A DNA stretch of 15,681 nucleotides from JBMNTU01 sp050945895 (GCA_050945895.1 JBMNTU010000059.1:1-15681), one strand, 5' to 3'; shown: positions 8,221 to 14,522, counted from the first letter of the stretch. Notes: generated by a model from the letters alone, not told the origin. Program-made: numbers and translations.

Positions 8221-8249
8221 ATTGTACCATTGGCCGGTAGATTTATCAA
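8221..8249 (-). promoter_or_regulatory. Predicted sigma-A promoter of murA
   Basis: On the minus strand, TTGATA (8249-8244) and TACAAT (8226-8221), each 5/6 to consensus, are separated by exactly 17 bp. It lies between the corA terminator and murA, so murA is its own transcription unit. The start would be near 8214, leaving an AT-rich leader of about 40 nt. Confidence 0.75.
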
Positions 8250-8265
8250 GACTGGGAAGCGCAAA

Positions 8266-8302
8266 CAGAAAAACAGCAGGGCGAAGTATTTCCGCCCTGC
8301 TG
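8266..8302 (-). terminator. Rho-independent terminator of corA
   Basis: CAGCAGGGCG (8274-8283) and CGCCCTGCTG (8293-8302) form a perfect 10 bp GC-rich stem with a 9-nt loop. On the minus strand TTTTT (8273-8269) follows directly. It starts 17 bp after the corA stop codon. Confidence 0.9.
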
Positions 8303-8319
8303 GATGATGCTTGGTTATG

Positions 8320-9261
8320 CTATAACATTTTTTTTCGCCACAGCCATACTGCGGCAACGATACTTGCAACAATTGATACGACGATCATGATCCAAAAACC
8401 CATCGGGTGGTCTGCAAAGGGCAGGCCCTTTACGTTCATGCCCCATAGGCTGGCAATGAGCGTGGGGACGGACAGGATGATCGTAATGGAGGTCATCAGC
8501 TTCATAACGATATTCAGGTTGTTTGAAATAACACTGGCAAACGCGTCCATCGTGCCAGACATAATATCTCGGTAGATATCGCCCATTTCGATTGCCTGGC
8601 GGTTTTCGATGATGACGTCTTCCAGCAGGTCTTTGTCGTCCGGATAGTCTTTGATGATGCTGAAGCGAAGCATCTTTTCCAGAATGACCTCGTTTGATTT
8701 CAGCGATGTGGAAAAATACACAAGCGATTTTTCGATACGCAGCATTTGGATAAGCTCCCGGTTGCGCATGGAGCGGTGCAATGCGCTTTCTACCTGCGTT
8801 TGGGCTTTGTCGATCTGGCGAAGGTACTGGAGATATTTGGAAGCTGTCCGGTAAAGCATTTGGAGCATGAAGCGCGTCTTTTTGCAAGTATCAAACCCGC
8901 CTTTTATGTTCCGGTTCCAAAAGTCCTCTATAATGGACGTTTCTTCCAGGCAGACAGTAACGATATTTTGTTCGATTATAATAATGCCCAGCGGCACAGT
9001 GGTGTATAAAAACGAATTCTGTTCGGGCGTTACGACCGGAATATCGACAAGGACAAGGGTTTGGTTTCCCTCCGCGTCAATACGCGCACTCTCTTCTTCG
9101 TCAAGCGCAGCACGTAAAAATTCGTCTTCGATATCCAGTTTGTTTTTGACAAGCGTAAGCTCTTCCTCGGTAGGGTCGAGTAGATGAACCCATGCGCCAG
9201 GTTCGATCGTGTCGAGCTCTTTCAAAATGTTGTTTTCAGCAGAGCTGAAGATCCTTATCAT
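8320..9261 (-). CDS. corA: CorA family divalent cation (Mg2+) transporter
   Basis: CorA proteins form pentameric inner-membrane channels for Mg2+ (some carry Co2+ or Ni2+), gated by cytoplasmic Mg2+. The protein has 313 residues: a cytoplasmic alpha/beta domain (about 1-140), long helices, and two C-terminal membrane segments at about 252-273 and 288-308. The signature Gly-Met-Asn is at 274-276 (SLWGMNVKGLPF), at the end of the first membrane segment as in the family; YRDIMSGTMDAFASVISN precedes it. The C-terminus is short and basic (WRKKML). The ATG at 9261 has GTGGGTGA upstream as a moderate ribosome binding site. The transcript has a long leader with a small ORF and two hairpins, so control by translation of the leader is likely. 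The gene is divergent from lepB. Confidence 0.93.
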   Translation of the reverse strand: MIRIFSSAENNILKELDTIEPGAWVHLLDPTEEELTLVKNKLDIEDEFLRAALDEEESARIDAEGNQTLVLVDIPVVTPEQNSFLYTTVPLGIIIIEQNIVTVCLEETSIIEDFWNRNIKGGFDTCKKTRFMLQMLYRTASKYLQYLRQIDKAQTQVESALHRSMRNRELIQMLRIEKSLVYFSTSLKSNEVILEKMLRFSIIKDYPDDKDLLEDVIIENRQAIEMGDIYRDIMSGTMDAFASVISNNLNIVMKLMTSITIILSVPTLIASLWGMNVKGLPFADHPMGFWIMIVVSIVASIVAAVWLWRKKML

Positions 9262-9281
9262 CGGAAATCACCCACTTTCTT

Positions 9282-9350
9282 TACCGCGCAATTGCAGCGG
9301 TACTCATGTCAAAGCAGGCCCAGGCAAACAAGCGGCTGCCAGGGTTGCTT
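9282..9350 (-). promoter_or_regulatory. corA leader hairpins with possible alternative pairing
   Basis: Hairpin 1 (9350-9312, minus strand) pairs AAGCA/TGCTT, CCC/GGG and GGCA/TGCC, with small internal mismatches and a 10-nt loop. It overlaps codons 16-28 of the leader ORF. Hairpin 2 (9302-9282) pairs TACCGC/GCGGTA around the loop TGCAATTGC and ends just before the corA ribosome binding region. GCCGC in the loop of hairpin 1 (9336-9332) could instead pair with GCGGT of hairpin 2 (9287-9283). No U tract follows either stem, so any switch would act on translation or on factor-dependent termination. Confidence 0.4.
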
Positions 9351-9395
9351 CGAGTTGTGTTTTATATATCTACTAGGTTCGGGCCCGGCATCCAC
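9309..9395 (-). CDS. 28-codon leader peptide upstream of corA
   Basis: A GTG-started ORF of 28 codons lies within the 5' leader of corA, 47 bp before the corA start. AGGAGG (9409-9404) stands eight bases before GTG, the best ribosome binding site in this part of the window and much better than that of corA. The peptide begins VDAGPEPSRYIKHNSK and continues with QPWQP, so it has an acidic-proline PEP near the N-terminus and four prolines in all. It is not membrane-spanning. In Salmonella the corA and mgtA leaders carry short ORFs (corL, mgtL) that set Mg2+-dependent expression; a similar role is inferred here, not shown. An alternative ATG at 9391 in another frame gives only nine codons at poorer spacing. 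Confidence 0.6.
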   Translation of the reverse strand: MDAGPEPSRYIKHNSKQPWQPLVCLGLL

Positions 9396-9439
9396 GCGTT
9401 TCACCTCCTTGAGATGGATAGAATCCTTTATAGACACTC

Positions 9440-9468
9440 ATTATAGCCTCCAAACCGAAGAATTGCAA
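9440..9468 (-). promoter_or_regulatory. Predicted sigma-A promoter of the corA leader transcript
   Basis: On the minus strand, TTGCAA (9468-9463) and a perfect TATAAT (9445-9440) have a 17 bp spacer. Transcription would start near 9433, giving a leader of about 170 nt that contains the whole 28-codon ORF. Confidence 0.75.
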
Positions 9469-9527
9469 GCCTGGTAAGGATTCATGTAAATGTTTTTTGA
9501 AATCGGCGGTTTAAAACAGGGCAAATG

Positions 9528-9536
9528 TGATATAAT
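9528..9536 (+). promoter_or_regulatory. Extended -10 promoter of lepB
   Basis: TGA-TATAAT is a perfect extended -10 element; there is no good -35 box (GGTTTA at the 17 bp position). Transcription would start near 9543, which makes the ATG at 9543 an unlikely start codon. A 5 bp stem, TGCAG/CTGCA (9544-9562), would form at the extreme 5' end of the message. Confidence 0.6.
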
Positions 9537-9587
9537 AAACCGATGCAGTTTTTTGTGCTGCAATTTATTTGTAGAGGCAGACGGCGA

Positions 9588-10328
9588 ATGAGCGAAGATA
9601 TGAAACCGACTTATGCGGGAAGGGCCCGCAAATACAACGACAACTCCCGCTTTGGGCAGACAATGCAGCCCGGGCCGGGGGATATGGCAGAGCAAATAGA
9701 GGATACCGGCGCACCCGAGACCTTTGCGGAGCCGCCAAGCGAAGAATATACGGATACGGCTGGAAGGTACCGAAATCGGTCGGGGGGGAATACGCGTGTA
9801 AAACGCAAAAAAAACCAAAAATCCTCTGCACTGGGGTGGGTCATTTCGATTGCGGCTGCCGTGTGTATCGCTATCTTTGTGCGCCTGTTTGTGTTCGAAA
9901 TCATTCTTGTGGATGGGCAGTCTATGCAGCCAACGCTGTATACGAACGAACGGGTTGCGGTAGAAAAGGTGTCCCGGTATTTTGGGTTGCCCAAACGCGG
10001 AGACGTCGTTATTGTGCACTATCCAGATATTGACGGAACGTTTGTAAAACGGACGATTGCGCTGCCCGGCGAAACGGTTGAAATAAAAGACAGCACGGTT
10101 TATATAGACGGCCAGCCGCTTAGCGAGGAATACATAAACCACGAGGAGCCGTATGGAGATATGGCGGCGACAGTGGTTCCGGAGGGGCATGTGTTTGTAA
10201 TGGGGGATAACCGCGCGCACTCGTTGGACAGCCGCACCTACTATATTGGGCCAATCAGCAAGGACCAAATCGTGGGGCATGGTATGTTTGTTATCTGGCC
10301 GTTCAACCAGATTCGGGGAATCGACTAA
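9588..10328 (+). CDS. lepB: Type I signal peptidase
   Basis: This enzyme cleaves signal peptides from exported proteins on the outer face of the membrane. From ATG 9588 the protein has 246 residues. Residues 1-80 are a charged, Pro/Glu/Arg-rich, probably disordered cytoplasmic extension, followed by a membrane segment at about 82-101. The catalytic domain has Ser112 (VDGQSMQPTLY), catalytic Lys154 (FVKRTIALPGE) and the GDNRAHSLDSR box at 206-216, all intact. It uses the Ser-Lys mechanism of the bacterial enzyme, not the Ser-His ER type. The start is chosen because AGAGG (9573-9577) lies ten bases upstream and the earlier ATG at 9543 coincides with the predicted transcription start. The long N-terminus is unusual; most Gram-positive homologues have under 30 residues before the membrane anchor. 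Together with secA it supplies secretion functions, but the two genes are far apart here. Confidence 0.94.
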   Translation: MSEDMKPTYAGRARKYNDNSRFGQTMQPGPGDMAEQIEDTGAPETFAEPPSEEYTDTAGRYRNRSGGNTRVKRKKNQKSSALGWVISIAAAVCIAIFVRLFVFEIILVDGQSMQPTLYTNERVAVEKVSRYFGLPKRGDVVIVHYPDIDGTFVKRTIALPGETVEIKDSTVYIDGQPLSEEYINHEEPYGDMAATVVPEGHVFVMGDNRAHSLDSRTYYIGPISKDQIVGHGMFVIWPFNQIRGID

Positions 10329-10368
10329 AAGAACCTGGGCATCCCCGCTTTTCTTTTGTATATAATAA

Positions 10369-10401
10369 AAAACCGGGCGTATAGGCTGCCCGGTTTTATT
10401 T
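10369..10401. terminator. Bidirectional terminator between lepB and the alpha/beta-barrel gene
   Basis: AAAACCGGGC (10369-10378) and GCCCGGTTTT (10388-10397) form a perfect 10 bp stem with a 9-nt loop. T-rich tracts follow on both strands (TTTTATTTT on plus, TTTTTTATTATA on minus). It sits 40 bp after the lepB stop and 16 bp after the minus-strand gene's stop. Confidence 0.9.
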
Positions 10402-10416
10402 TGCCTTTTTGGGTGG

Positions 10417-10707
10417 TTATGCCACAGAATAAATTCTTACATCGGGATCGGCGTTCCATAGCGGCTTCAGGCCCACAAACACATCGTTTTTGAACATTTC
10501 GCTGTCTAGATAGGCCTGGGCGCTTTCCGTGCTGTCAAAGCCATGAAGCACCTGCACGTCTTCGCCGCGGATCAACAGGTCTTTTGTTAAGGCGCCTTTG
10601 ATCTGCTGAAGGAAAGGCTGCCTGTAATCTGCATATACCTTCGCTGCTGCCGGCCGGTTTGCATCACCGATAACCATCGTAATTTCCAGATAAGCTTTTA
10701 CACTCAT
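10417..10707 (-). CDS. Small protein, probable dimeric alpha/beta-barrel (ABM-like) fold
   Basis: The protein has 96 residues from the ATG at 10707, which has GGAGGT seven bases upstream; a longer frame to 10755 adds 16 residues with no ribosome binding site and crosses the predicted promoter. The pattern is strand (VKAYLEITMVIG), helix (PAAAKVYADYRQPFLQQIKG), strands (TKDLLIRGEDVQVLHGFDS), helix (ESAQAYLDSEMFKNDVF) and strand (DVRIYSVA). Length and pattern fit the ferredoxin-like dimeric barrel fold of antibiotic-biosynthesis-monooxygenase and stress-response proteins. No catalytic motif identifies a substrate and it has no cysteine. It lies 95 bp downstream of an HxlR regulator on the same strand, so it is probably a target of that regulator. 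The fold assignment is by pattern only. Confidence 0.6.
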   Translation of the reverse strand: MSVKAYLEITMVIGDANRPAAAKVYADYRQPFLQQIKGALTKDLLIRGEDVQVLHGFDSTESAQAYLDSEMFKNDVFVGLKPLWNADPDVRIYSVA

Positions 10708-10739
10708 TTTATTACCTCCATCGATTGTTTTATGAATGG

Positions 10740-10778
10740 AGTATATCAGTAGCAACTTGGCAATGTAAATATATTAAC
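10740..10778 (-). promoter_or_regulatory. Promoter and candidate operator of the alpha/beta-barrel gene
   Basis: TGA-TATACT (10748-10740, minus strand) is an extended -10 element placing the transcription start about 26 nt before the ATG. Upstream, over the -35 region, lies the near-palindrome GTAAATATATTAAC (10765-10778; 12 of 14 positions symmetric). The site is AT-rich, so symmetry by chance is possible. An HxlR binding site is a plausible reading. Confidence 0.35.
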
Positions 10779-10802
10779 AAATTTATTAGCCGCTCATAAT
10801 TT

Positions 10803-11186
10803 TCATAGTAAAAGCTGTGGGCAAGACCGGCAGGGAGGCAACTTTTTTGCGATTTCATCACTTGTTTGCCGCTGCGACCAGTGGCAAATACTTTGTAAAA
10901 TAGGAAGTACGGACTTTCCCTTTTCGGTCAGGCAATATTCTACCCTGGGGGGAATTTGTTCGTATTGCTTACGGCAGATCATTCCGTCGGAAACCAGGTC
11001 TTTTAGCATGGATGCCAAAACGGCATCGGTAATATTACCGAGCTCCTGTCGAACCTGGCTATACCGCATTACAGCGGCGGAAGATAGTACGCAGATGATT
11101 CTGGACTTCCACTTTCCGCCAAAGATATCGAGGCCGTGCTCTATGGGGCACATAATTTCTTTTTCTATTTTGGGCGTATATTTCAT
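10803..11186 (-). CDS. HxlR family winged-helix transcriptional regulator, cysteine-rich
   Basis: The protein has 127 residues with the full HxlR pattern: MCPIEHGLDIFGGKWKSRII at the N-terminus, a winged helix through RYSQVRQELGNITDAVLASMLKDLVSDGMI, then PPRVEYCLTEKGKSVLPIL. HxlR proteins bind DNA as dimers and many (YodB, CatR, HypR in Bacillus) sense electrophiles or oxidants through a conserved N-terminal cysteine. Here that residue is Cys13. Further cysteines include a C-terminal CRSC pair. The ATG at 11186 has a moderate GGACGG upstream. A palindrome covers its own -10 box, so autorepression is likely. The next gene downstream encodes a small barrel-fold protein, a common kind of target. 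The effector is not known. Confidence 0.9.
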   Translation of the reverse strand: MKYTPKIEKEIMCPIEHGLDIFGGKWKSRIICVLSSAAVMRYSQVRQELGNITDAVLASMLKDLVSDGMICRKQYEQIPPRVEYCLTEKGKSVLPILQSICHWSQRQTSDEIAKKLPPCRSCPQLLL

Positions 11187-11214
11187 AACTAACCGTCCGT
11201 ATACTTATATGTTT

Positions 11215-11250
11215 TATAGTAACTATAGCAACGGAAAGTATATGTGTCAA
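11215..11250 (-). promoter_or_regulatory. Promoter of the hxlR-type gene with overlapping operator palindrome
   Basis: On the minus strand TTGACA (11250-11245, perfect) and TATAGT (11227-11222) are 17 bp apart. The -10 box is one arm of a perfect odd palindrome, TATAGT-A-ACTATA (11215-11227), so a protein bound there would block RNA polymerase. Autorepression by the HxlR protein is the simplest reading. Confidence 0.7.
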
Positions 11251-11256
11251 TGAGGC

Positions 11257-11284
11257 AAGCCTTCCTGTACAGATGGGAAGGCTT
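11257..11284. other. Hairpin upstream of the DUF488 gene
   Basis: AAGCCTTCC (11257-11265) and GGAAGGCTT (11276-11284) form a perfect 9 bp stem with a 10-nt loop. No T tract follows directly on either strand, so it is not a standard terminator. It lies between the hxlR-type promoter and the DUF488 start, for which I see no clear promoter. Confidence 0.4.
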
Positions 11285-11339
11285 ACAAGTGTTTTGGATT
11301 GCCAAAAATTGTTTAATAAAAGGCAATGGAGGGGCCGAC

Positions 11340-11708
11340 ATGATTGAAATGAAACGCATATACGAACCCGCGCTCCCGGAGGACGGGTTTCGCATTTTGG
11401 TGGACAGGCTGTGGCCGCGTGGTATAAGCAAGGAAAAAGCAGAAATAAACCTGTGGGCGAAAGAAATTACGCCAAGCACAGAGATACGCAAAGAGTTCGG
11501 CCACAAGCCCGAAAACTTTGAAGCGTTTAAAGGGCAATACCTGTCTGAAATTGCACGCAACCCCGCATTTGACCCGTTTGTAAAATCGATCAAGCAAATT
11601 TTGGACGACGGGAGCAGGGTGACCTTTGTTTATGCTGCAAAAGACCCAAAATTCAACCACGTCGTTATACTCAAAAAAGCCGTGGAAAAACGCATGGATG
11701 AAATATAA
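11340..11708 (+). CDS. DUF488 family protein (YeaO-like)
   Basis: The protein has 122 residues and is close to the family pattern of E. coli YeaO: an N-terminal MIEMKRIYEPALPEDGFRIL, the signature LVDRLWPRGISKEKA, WAKEITPSTEIRKEFGHKPE, and a C-terminal TFVYAAKDPKFNHVVIL segment. The family is widespread and small; its biochemical role is not established. The ATG at 11340 has GGAGGGG (11328-11334) five bases upstream; the longer frame to 11244 has no ribosome binding site and would run through the hairpin. It is convergent with the glycosyltransferase gene, with only six bases between the two stop codons and no terminator in that gap. Confidence 0.88.
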   Translation: MIEMKRIYEPALPEDGFRILVDRLWPRGISKEKAEINLWAKEITPSTEIRKEFGHKPENFEAFKGQYLSEIARNPAFDPFVKSIKQILDDGSRVTFVYAAKDPKFNHVVILKKAVEKRMDEI

Positions 11709-11714
11709 TAGCTT

Positions 11715-12629
11715 TCAATGGATATTATGAATAAACTTCAGGAACTGGACGCCTGCGTGCACAAGCGGATTGCCCGCTATGTTCCATAGCGTCTGTTTTT
11801 TGCTGCCGTAGGTGGCAATTTCATTAGAGAACAGGGCTGCATAATCCGAATGGGTAAGAATGGCGGGGTTTTCGATTTGACCTTTTTGTATGGCGCGGTA
11901 AAAATCCAGCCAGACCATGCGGTTTTCGCGCAGGCCTTCCTTTTTTAGCGTTTGGAATGTATTGCTGCCATGCAGGCGGTATAAATAGCTGGTATGGGCT
12001 GTAAAAGCCGGTTCGGTCAACAGGCATGCGCGCAGGAAAAATTCGTAGTCGTGTACATATTTATAATTTTTGAACCCGTACAGGCGCAAAAAAAGGTCTT
12101 TGGTAAAAAACAGGTTGCCGGTTGAAACGGCGACGTTTTCTGCCACGGCAGAAAGCGCCATAAACGGCTTCCCTGAAATATGGCGTTGCACGGCTTCGAA
12201 CGATTGCGCCTGCTTGCTTTGAAGAGGATGGCCTGCGCTGTCTATGCAATGGATGGATGAAAAAGCCATTGCATTTTCACCGATAGCATCCAAAAGAGCC
12301 CCGATCCGGTTTGGCTCGTACAGGTCGTCGGCGTTCAAAACGGCTACGTATTTGCCGATGGATTTTAATATGCCGTTATTGATGGTCTGGTGTGCGCCCA
12401 GGTTTTTCTCGTTTTGGAAGACGCGAAAATTTCCGTTGAACCGCGCAGACAATGCGTTGTCCTTACATAAACTTTGCAAAAGCGCATAGCTTTCATCTTT
12501 AGAGCAGTCGTCAAACACGACCAGCTCGATATTAGGGTAGGTTTGCGCTGCGACAGAGCGGATGGCCTGTTCTATATAAGAAGCATAATTGTACGAAGGA
12601 ATAACGACTGATACAAGCGCTTGCTTCAT
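11715..12629 (-). CDS. Family 2 glycosyltransferase
   Basis: The protein has 304 residues with a GT-A fold start (VSVVIPSYNYASYIEQAIRS), the nucleotide-binding Asp40-Asp41 (VVFDDCSKDE), the NLG segment and the metal-binding NADD at 99-102 (AVLNADDLYEPNRIG). HDYEFFLRA matches the family's C-terminal acidic motif. No membrane segment is seen, so it acts on the cytoplasmic side. Its ATG overlaps the rfbD stop (ATGA at 12626-12629), a sign of translational coupling. Position at the end of a dTDP-rhamnose operon suggests a role in building a surface polysaccharide, perhaps as a rhamnosyltransferase; the donor sugar cannot be read from the sequence. Confidence 0.9.
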   Translation of the reverse strand: MKQALVSVVIPSYNYASYIEQAIRSVAAQTYPNIELVVFDDCSKDESYALLQSLCKDNALSARFNGNFRVFQNEKNLGAHQTINNGILKSIGKYVAVLNADDLYEPNRIGALLDAIGENAMAFSSIHCIDSAGHPLQSKQAQSFEAVQRHISGKPFMALSAVAENVAVSTGNLFFTKDLFLRLYGFKNYKYVHDYEFFLRACLLTEPAFTAHTSYLYRLHGSNTFQTLKKEGLRENRMVWLDFYRAIQKGQIENPAILTHSDYAALFSNEIATYGSKKQTLWNIAGNPLVHAGVQFLKFIHNIH

Positions 12630-13489
12630 CGCTGCTTTTCTCCCATATCCATTTCGGCAAGGTAGCGCGACAGCGCGTTCTTATAATCGGGCAGCCGCGC
12701 AAAACCGGCTTCGTCCAGCGATTTTTTGGAAAGCCGTGAATTTTTGGGCCGCTTGGCTTTGGACGGATACTGTTCCGATGTGAGCGCGTTTACCTGCATA
12801 GAAATACCCGCCTGGCGGAAAATTTCGCAGGCAAATTCGTGCCAGCTGATATAGGTTTCGTTACACGCGTGGTATACGCCAAACCGGTCGGTGACGATCA
12901 TGTCGCACATCAGCTTGGCGGCATCGTAGGTGTAGGTCGGCGCGCCGAACTGGTCATCTACGACCGAGACCTCGTTTTTTGTTTGGGCAAGGCGCAGCAT
13001 CGTTTTTACAAAATTGTGGCCGTTTTTGCCGAATACCCAGCAAATACGGACGATAAAGTAATCGGACAGAGTGTTTTGTACGGCAAGCTCGCCTTCGTAT
13101 TTTGTTTGGCCGTAATGGTTGATGGGTGCCTTGGGGTCGTCCGTTTCCCAGGGGGTATTTTTTGTAATGCCGTCGAATACATAATCGGTGCTGATATACA
13201 TCATTGGCGCGCCAATTTCCTTGCAGGCGGCGGCAATGTTCTGTGTTCCGGTAACGTTGACGGCGGTGCAAAGCTCTTTCTGCTCCTCTGCCTTATCCAC
13301 TGCCGTATAGGCGGCGCAATGGATGACCCGGCTGGGCCGGTAGTCCTTTACCCACGACAAAACAGCGGGCGCATCTGTCAAATCAAAGTCCGCTATATCG
13401 ACGCCGCAGCACTCGATATTTCTCTTTTCGAGGTGATGGATAATATCGTGGCCCAGTTGGCCGTCTGCCCCTGTAACAAGTATTTTCAA
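12626..13489 (-). CDS. rfbD: dTDP-4-dehydrorhamnose reductase
   Basis: RmlD reduces dTDP-4-keto-L-rhamnose to dTDP-L-rhamnose with NAD(P)H, the last step of the pathway. From the TTG at 13489 the protein has 287 residues, the usual length. It shows the Rossmann motif ILVTGADGQLG at the very N-terminus, CAAYTAVDKAE, the catalytic triad region with Thr101 (ISTDYVFDG), and Tyr126-x3-Lys130 (HYGQTKYEGE). The TTG is chosen because GGAGGA (13501-13496) lies six bases upstream; the longest open frame, to 13582, would add 31 residues lacking homology and overlap rfbB by 80 bp. The gap to rfbB is 13 bp. Confidence 0.94.
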   Translation of the reverse strand: MKILVTGADGQLGHDIIHHLEKRNIECCGVDIADFDLTDAPAVLSWVKDYRPSRVIHCAAYTAVDKAEEQKELCTAVNVTGTQNIAAACKEIGAPMMYISTDYVFDGITKNTPWETDDPKAPINHYGQTKYEGELAVQNTLSDYFIVRICWVFGKNGHNFVKTMLRLAQTKNEVSVVDDQFGAPTYTYDAAKLMCDMIVTDRFGVYHACNETYISWHEFACEIFRQAGISMQVNALTSEQYPSKAKRPKNSRLSKKSLDEAGFARLPDYKNALSRYLAEMDMGEKQR

Positions 13490-13502
13490 ACCGGTTCCTC
13501 CG

Positions 13503-14522
13503 TTATTTGCTGCCGTACATTTTATCGTAATAGTCTTGGTATTCGCCGCTGATGATGTTTTTCCACCAGTCTTCGTTTGCAAGGTACCACTGGATGGTTT
13601 GTTTGATCCCCTCGTCGAACGTCGTTTCCGGCTCCCACCCGAGCTCCGTTTTCATTTTGGTAGGGTCGATTGCATAGCGCAAATCGTGGCCGGCGCGGTC
13701 TTTAACAAAGGAAATCAGGCTTTCGGGCTTTCCCAGCTCGCGCAGGATGGTTTTTACGACCTCGAGGTTGGTGCGCTCGTTGTGACCGCCAATGTTGTAC
13801 ACTTCGCCCACTTGGCCGTTATGGATAATCAGGTCGATGGCGGTGCAGTGGTCTTTGACATACAGCCAGTCGCGCACGTTTTCGCCTTTGCCGTAAACGG
13901 GAAGCGGCTCGTTTGCAAGCGCGCGCGAGATCATGAGAGGGATCAGCTTTTCGGGAAAGTGATACGGCCCGTAATTGTTGGAGCACCGAGAGATGGTTAC
14001 AGGCAGCCCGAATGTTCGGAAATAGGCCTGGCATAAAAGATCGGCGCCCGCCTTAGAGGCAGAATATGGAGAAGACGCATGAATAGGCGTCTGCTCTGTA
14101 AAAAACAAATCCGGACGGTCTAGCGGCAGGTCGCCGTATACCTCGTCGGTCGAAACCTGGTGAAAGCGCGCAACGCCATATTTTCGGCAGGCGTCCATCA
14201 AAACCTGCGTGCCCAGTATATTGGAACGCAAAAATAGCCCCGGGTCTTCGATGGAGCGGTCTACATGGGATTCGGCAGCGAAGTTGACGACGATATCGAA
14301 CTGTTCGCTTTCAAACAAAGGAAATATAGCGTCCCAGTCTGCGATATCCGCTTTAAAAAAATGAAATTTTGGATTTTTTGCGGCGTTTTCCAGCGTTTCC
14401 ATATTTCCGGCATATGTCAAAAGGTCGAGCACGCAGATTTCATAATCCGGGTGCTGCTCCAACATATAATACGTAAAATTGCTTCCAATAAAACCGGCGC
14501 CGCCGGTAACCAGTATTTTCAT
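13503..14522 (-). CDS. rfbB: dTDP-glucose 4,6-dehydratase
   Basis: RmlB converts dTDP-glucose to dTDP-4-keto-6-deoxyglucose using bound NAD+. The protein has 339 residues from the ATG at 14522, which has AAGGAG (14533-14528) five bases upstream and puts the Rossmann motif (ILVTGGAGFIGSNF) at residue 3, as in the family. Other landmarks are FAAESHVDRS, the active-site Thr125-Asp126-Glu127 (STDEVYG), Tyr153-x3-Lys157 (SPYSASKAGADLL) and RCSNNYGPYHFPEKLIPL. All catalytic residues are present. The gap to rfbC is 13 bp. Confidence 0.96.
   Translation of the reverse strand: MKILVTGGAGFIGSNFTYYMLEQHPDYEICVLDLLTYAGNMETLENAAKNPKFHFFKADIADWDAIFPLFESEQFDIVVNFAAESHVDRSIEDPGLFLRSNILGTQVLMDACRKYGVARFHQVSTDEVYGDLPLDRPDLFFTEQTPIHASSPYSASKAGADLLCQAYFRTFGLPVTISRCSNNYGPYHFPEKLIPLMISRALANEPLPVYGKGENVRDWLYVKDHCTAIDLIIHNGQVGEVYNIGGHNERTNLEVVKTILRELGKPESLISFVKDRAGHDLRYAIDPTKMKTELGWEPETTFDEGIKQTIQWYLANEDWWKNIISGEYQDYYDKMYGSK

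Noticed and set aside
9370..9395. tRNA T-loop-like string GGTTCGGGCCC on the plus strand
   Set aside because: The flanking 5-base arms do not pair and no acceptor, anticodon or D arms can be built around it.
9262..9433. M-box (Mg2+ riboswitch) in the corA leader
   Set aside because: The leader is mostly occupied by a translated-looking ORF and I do not recognise the conserved M-box core; a covariance search would settle it.
9543..9587. Earlier ATG start for lepB at 9543
   Set aside because: It coincides with the predicted transcription start from the extended -10 element at 9528-9536 and has no ribosome binding site.
13490..13582. Extended N-terminus of rfbD
   Set aside because: It would overlap rfbB by 80 bp, adds residues before the Rossmann motif that do not fit the family, and has no ribosome binding site, unlike the TTG at 13489.
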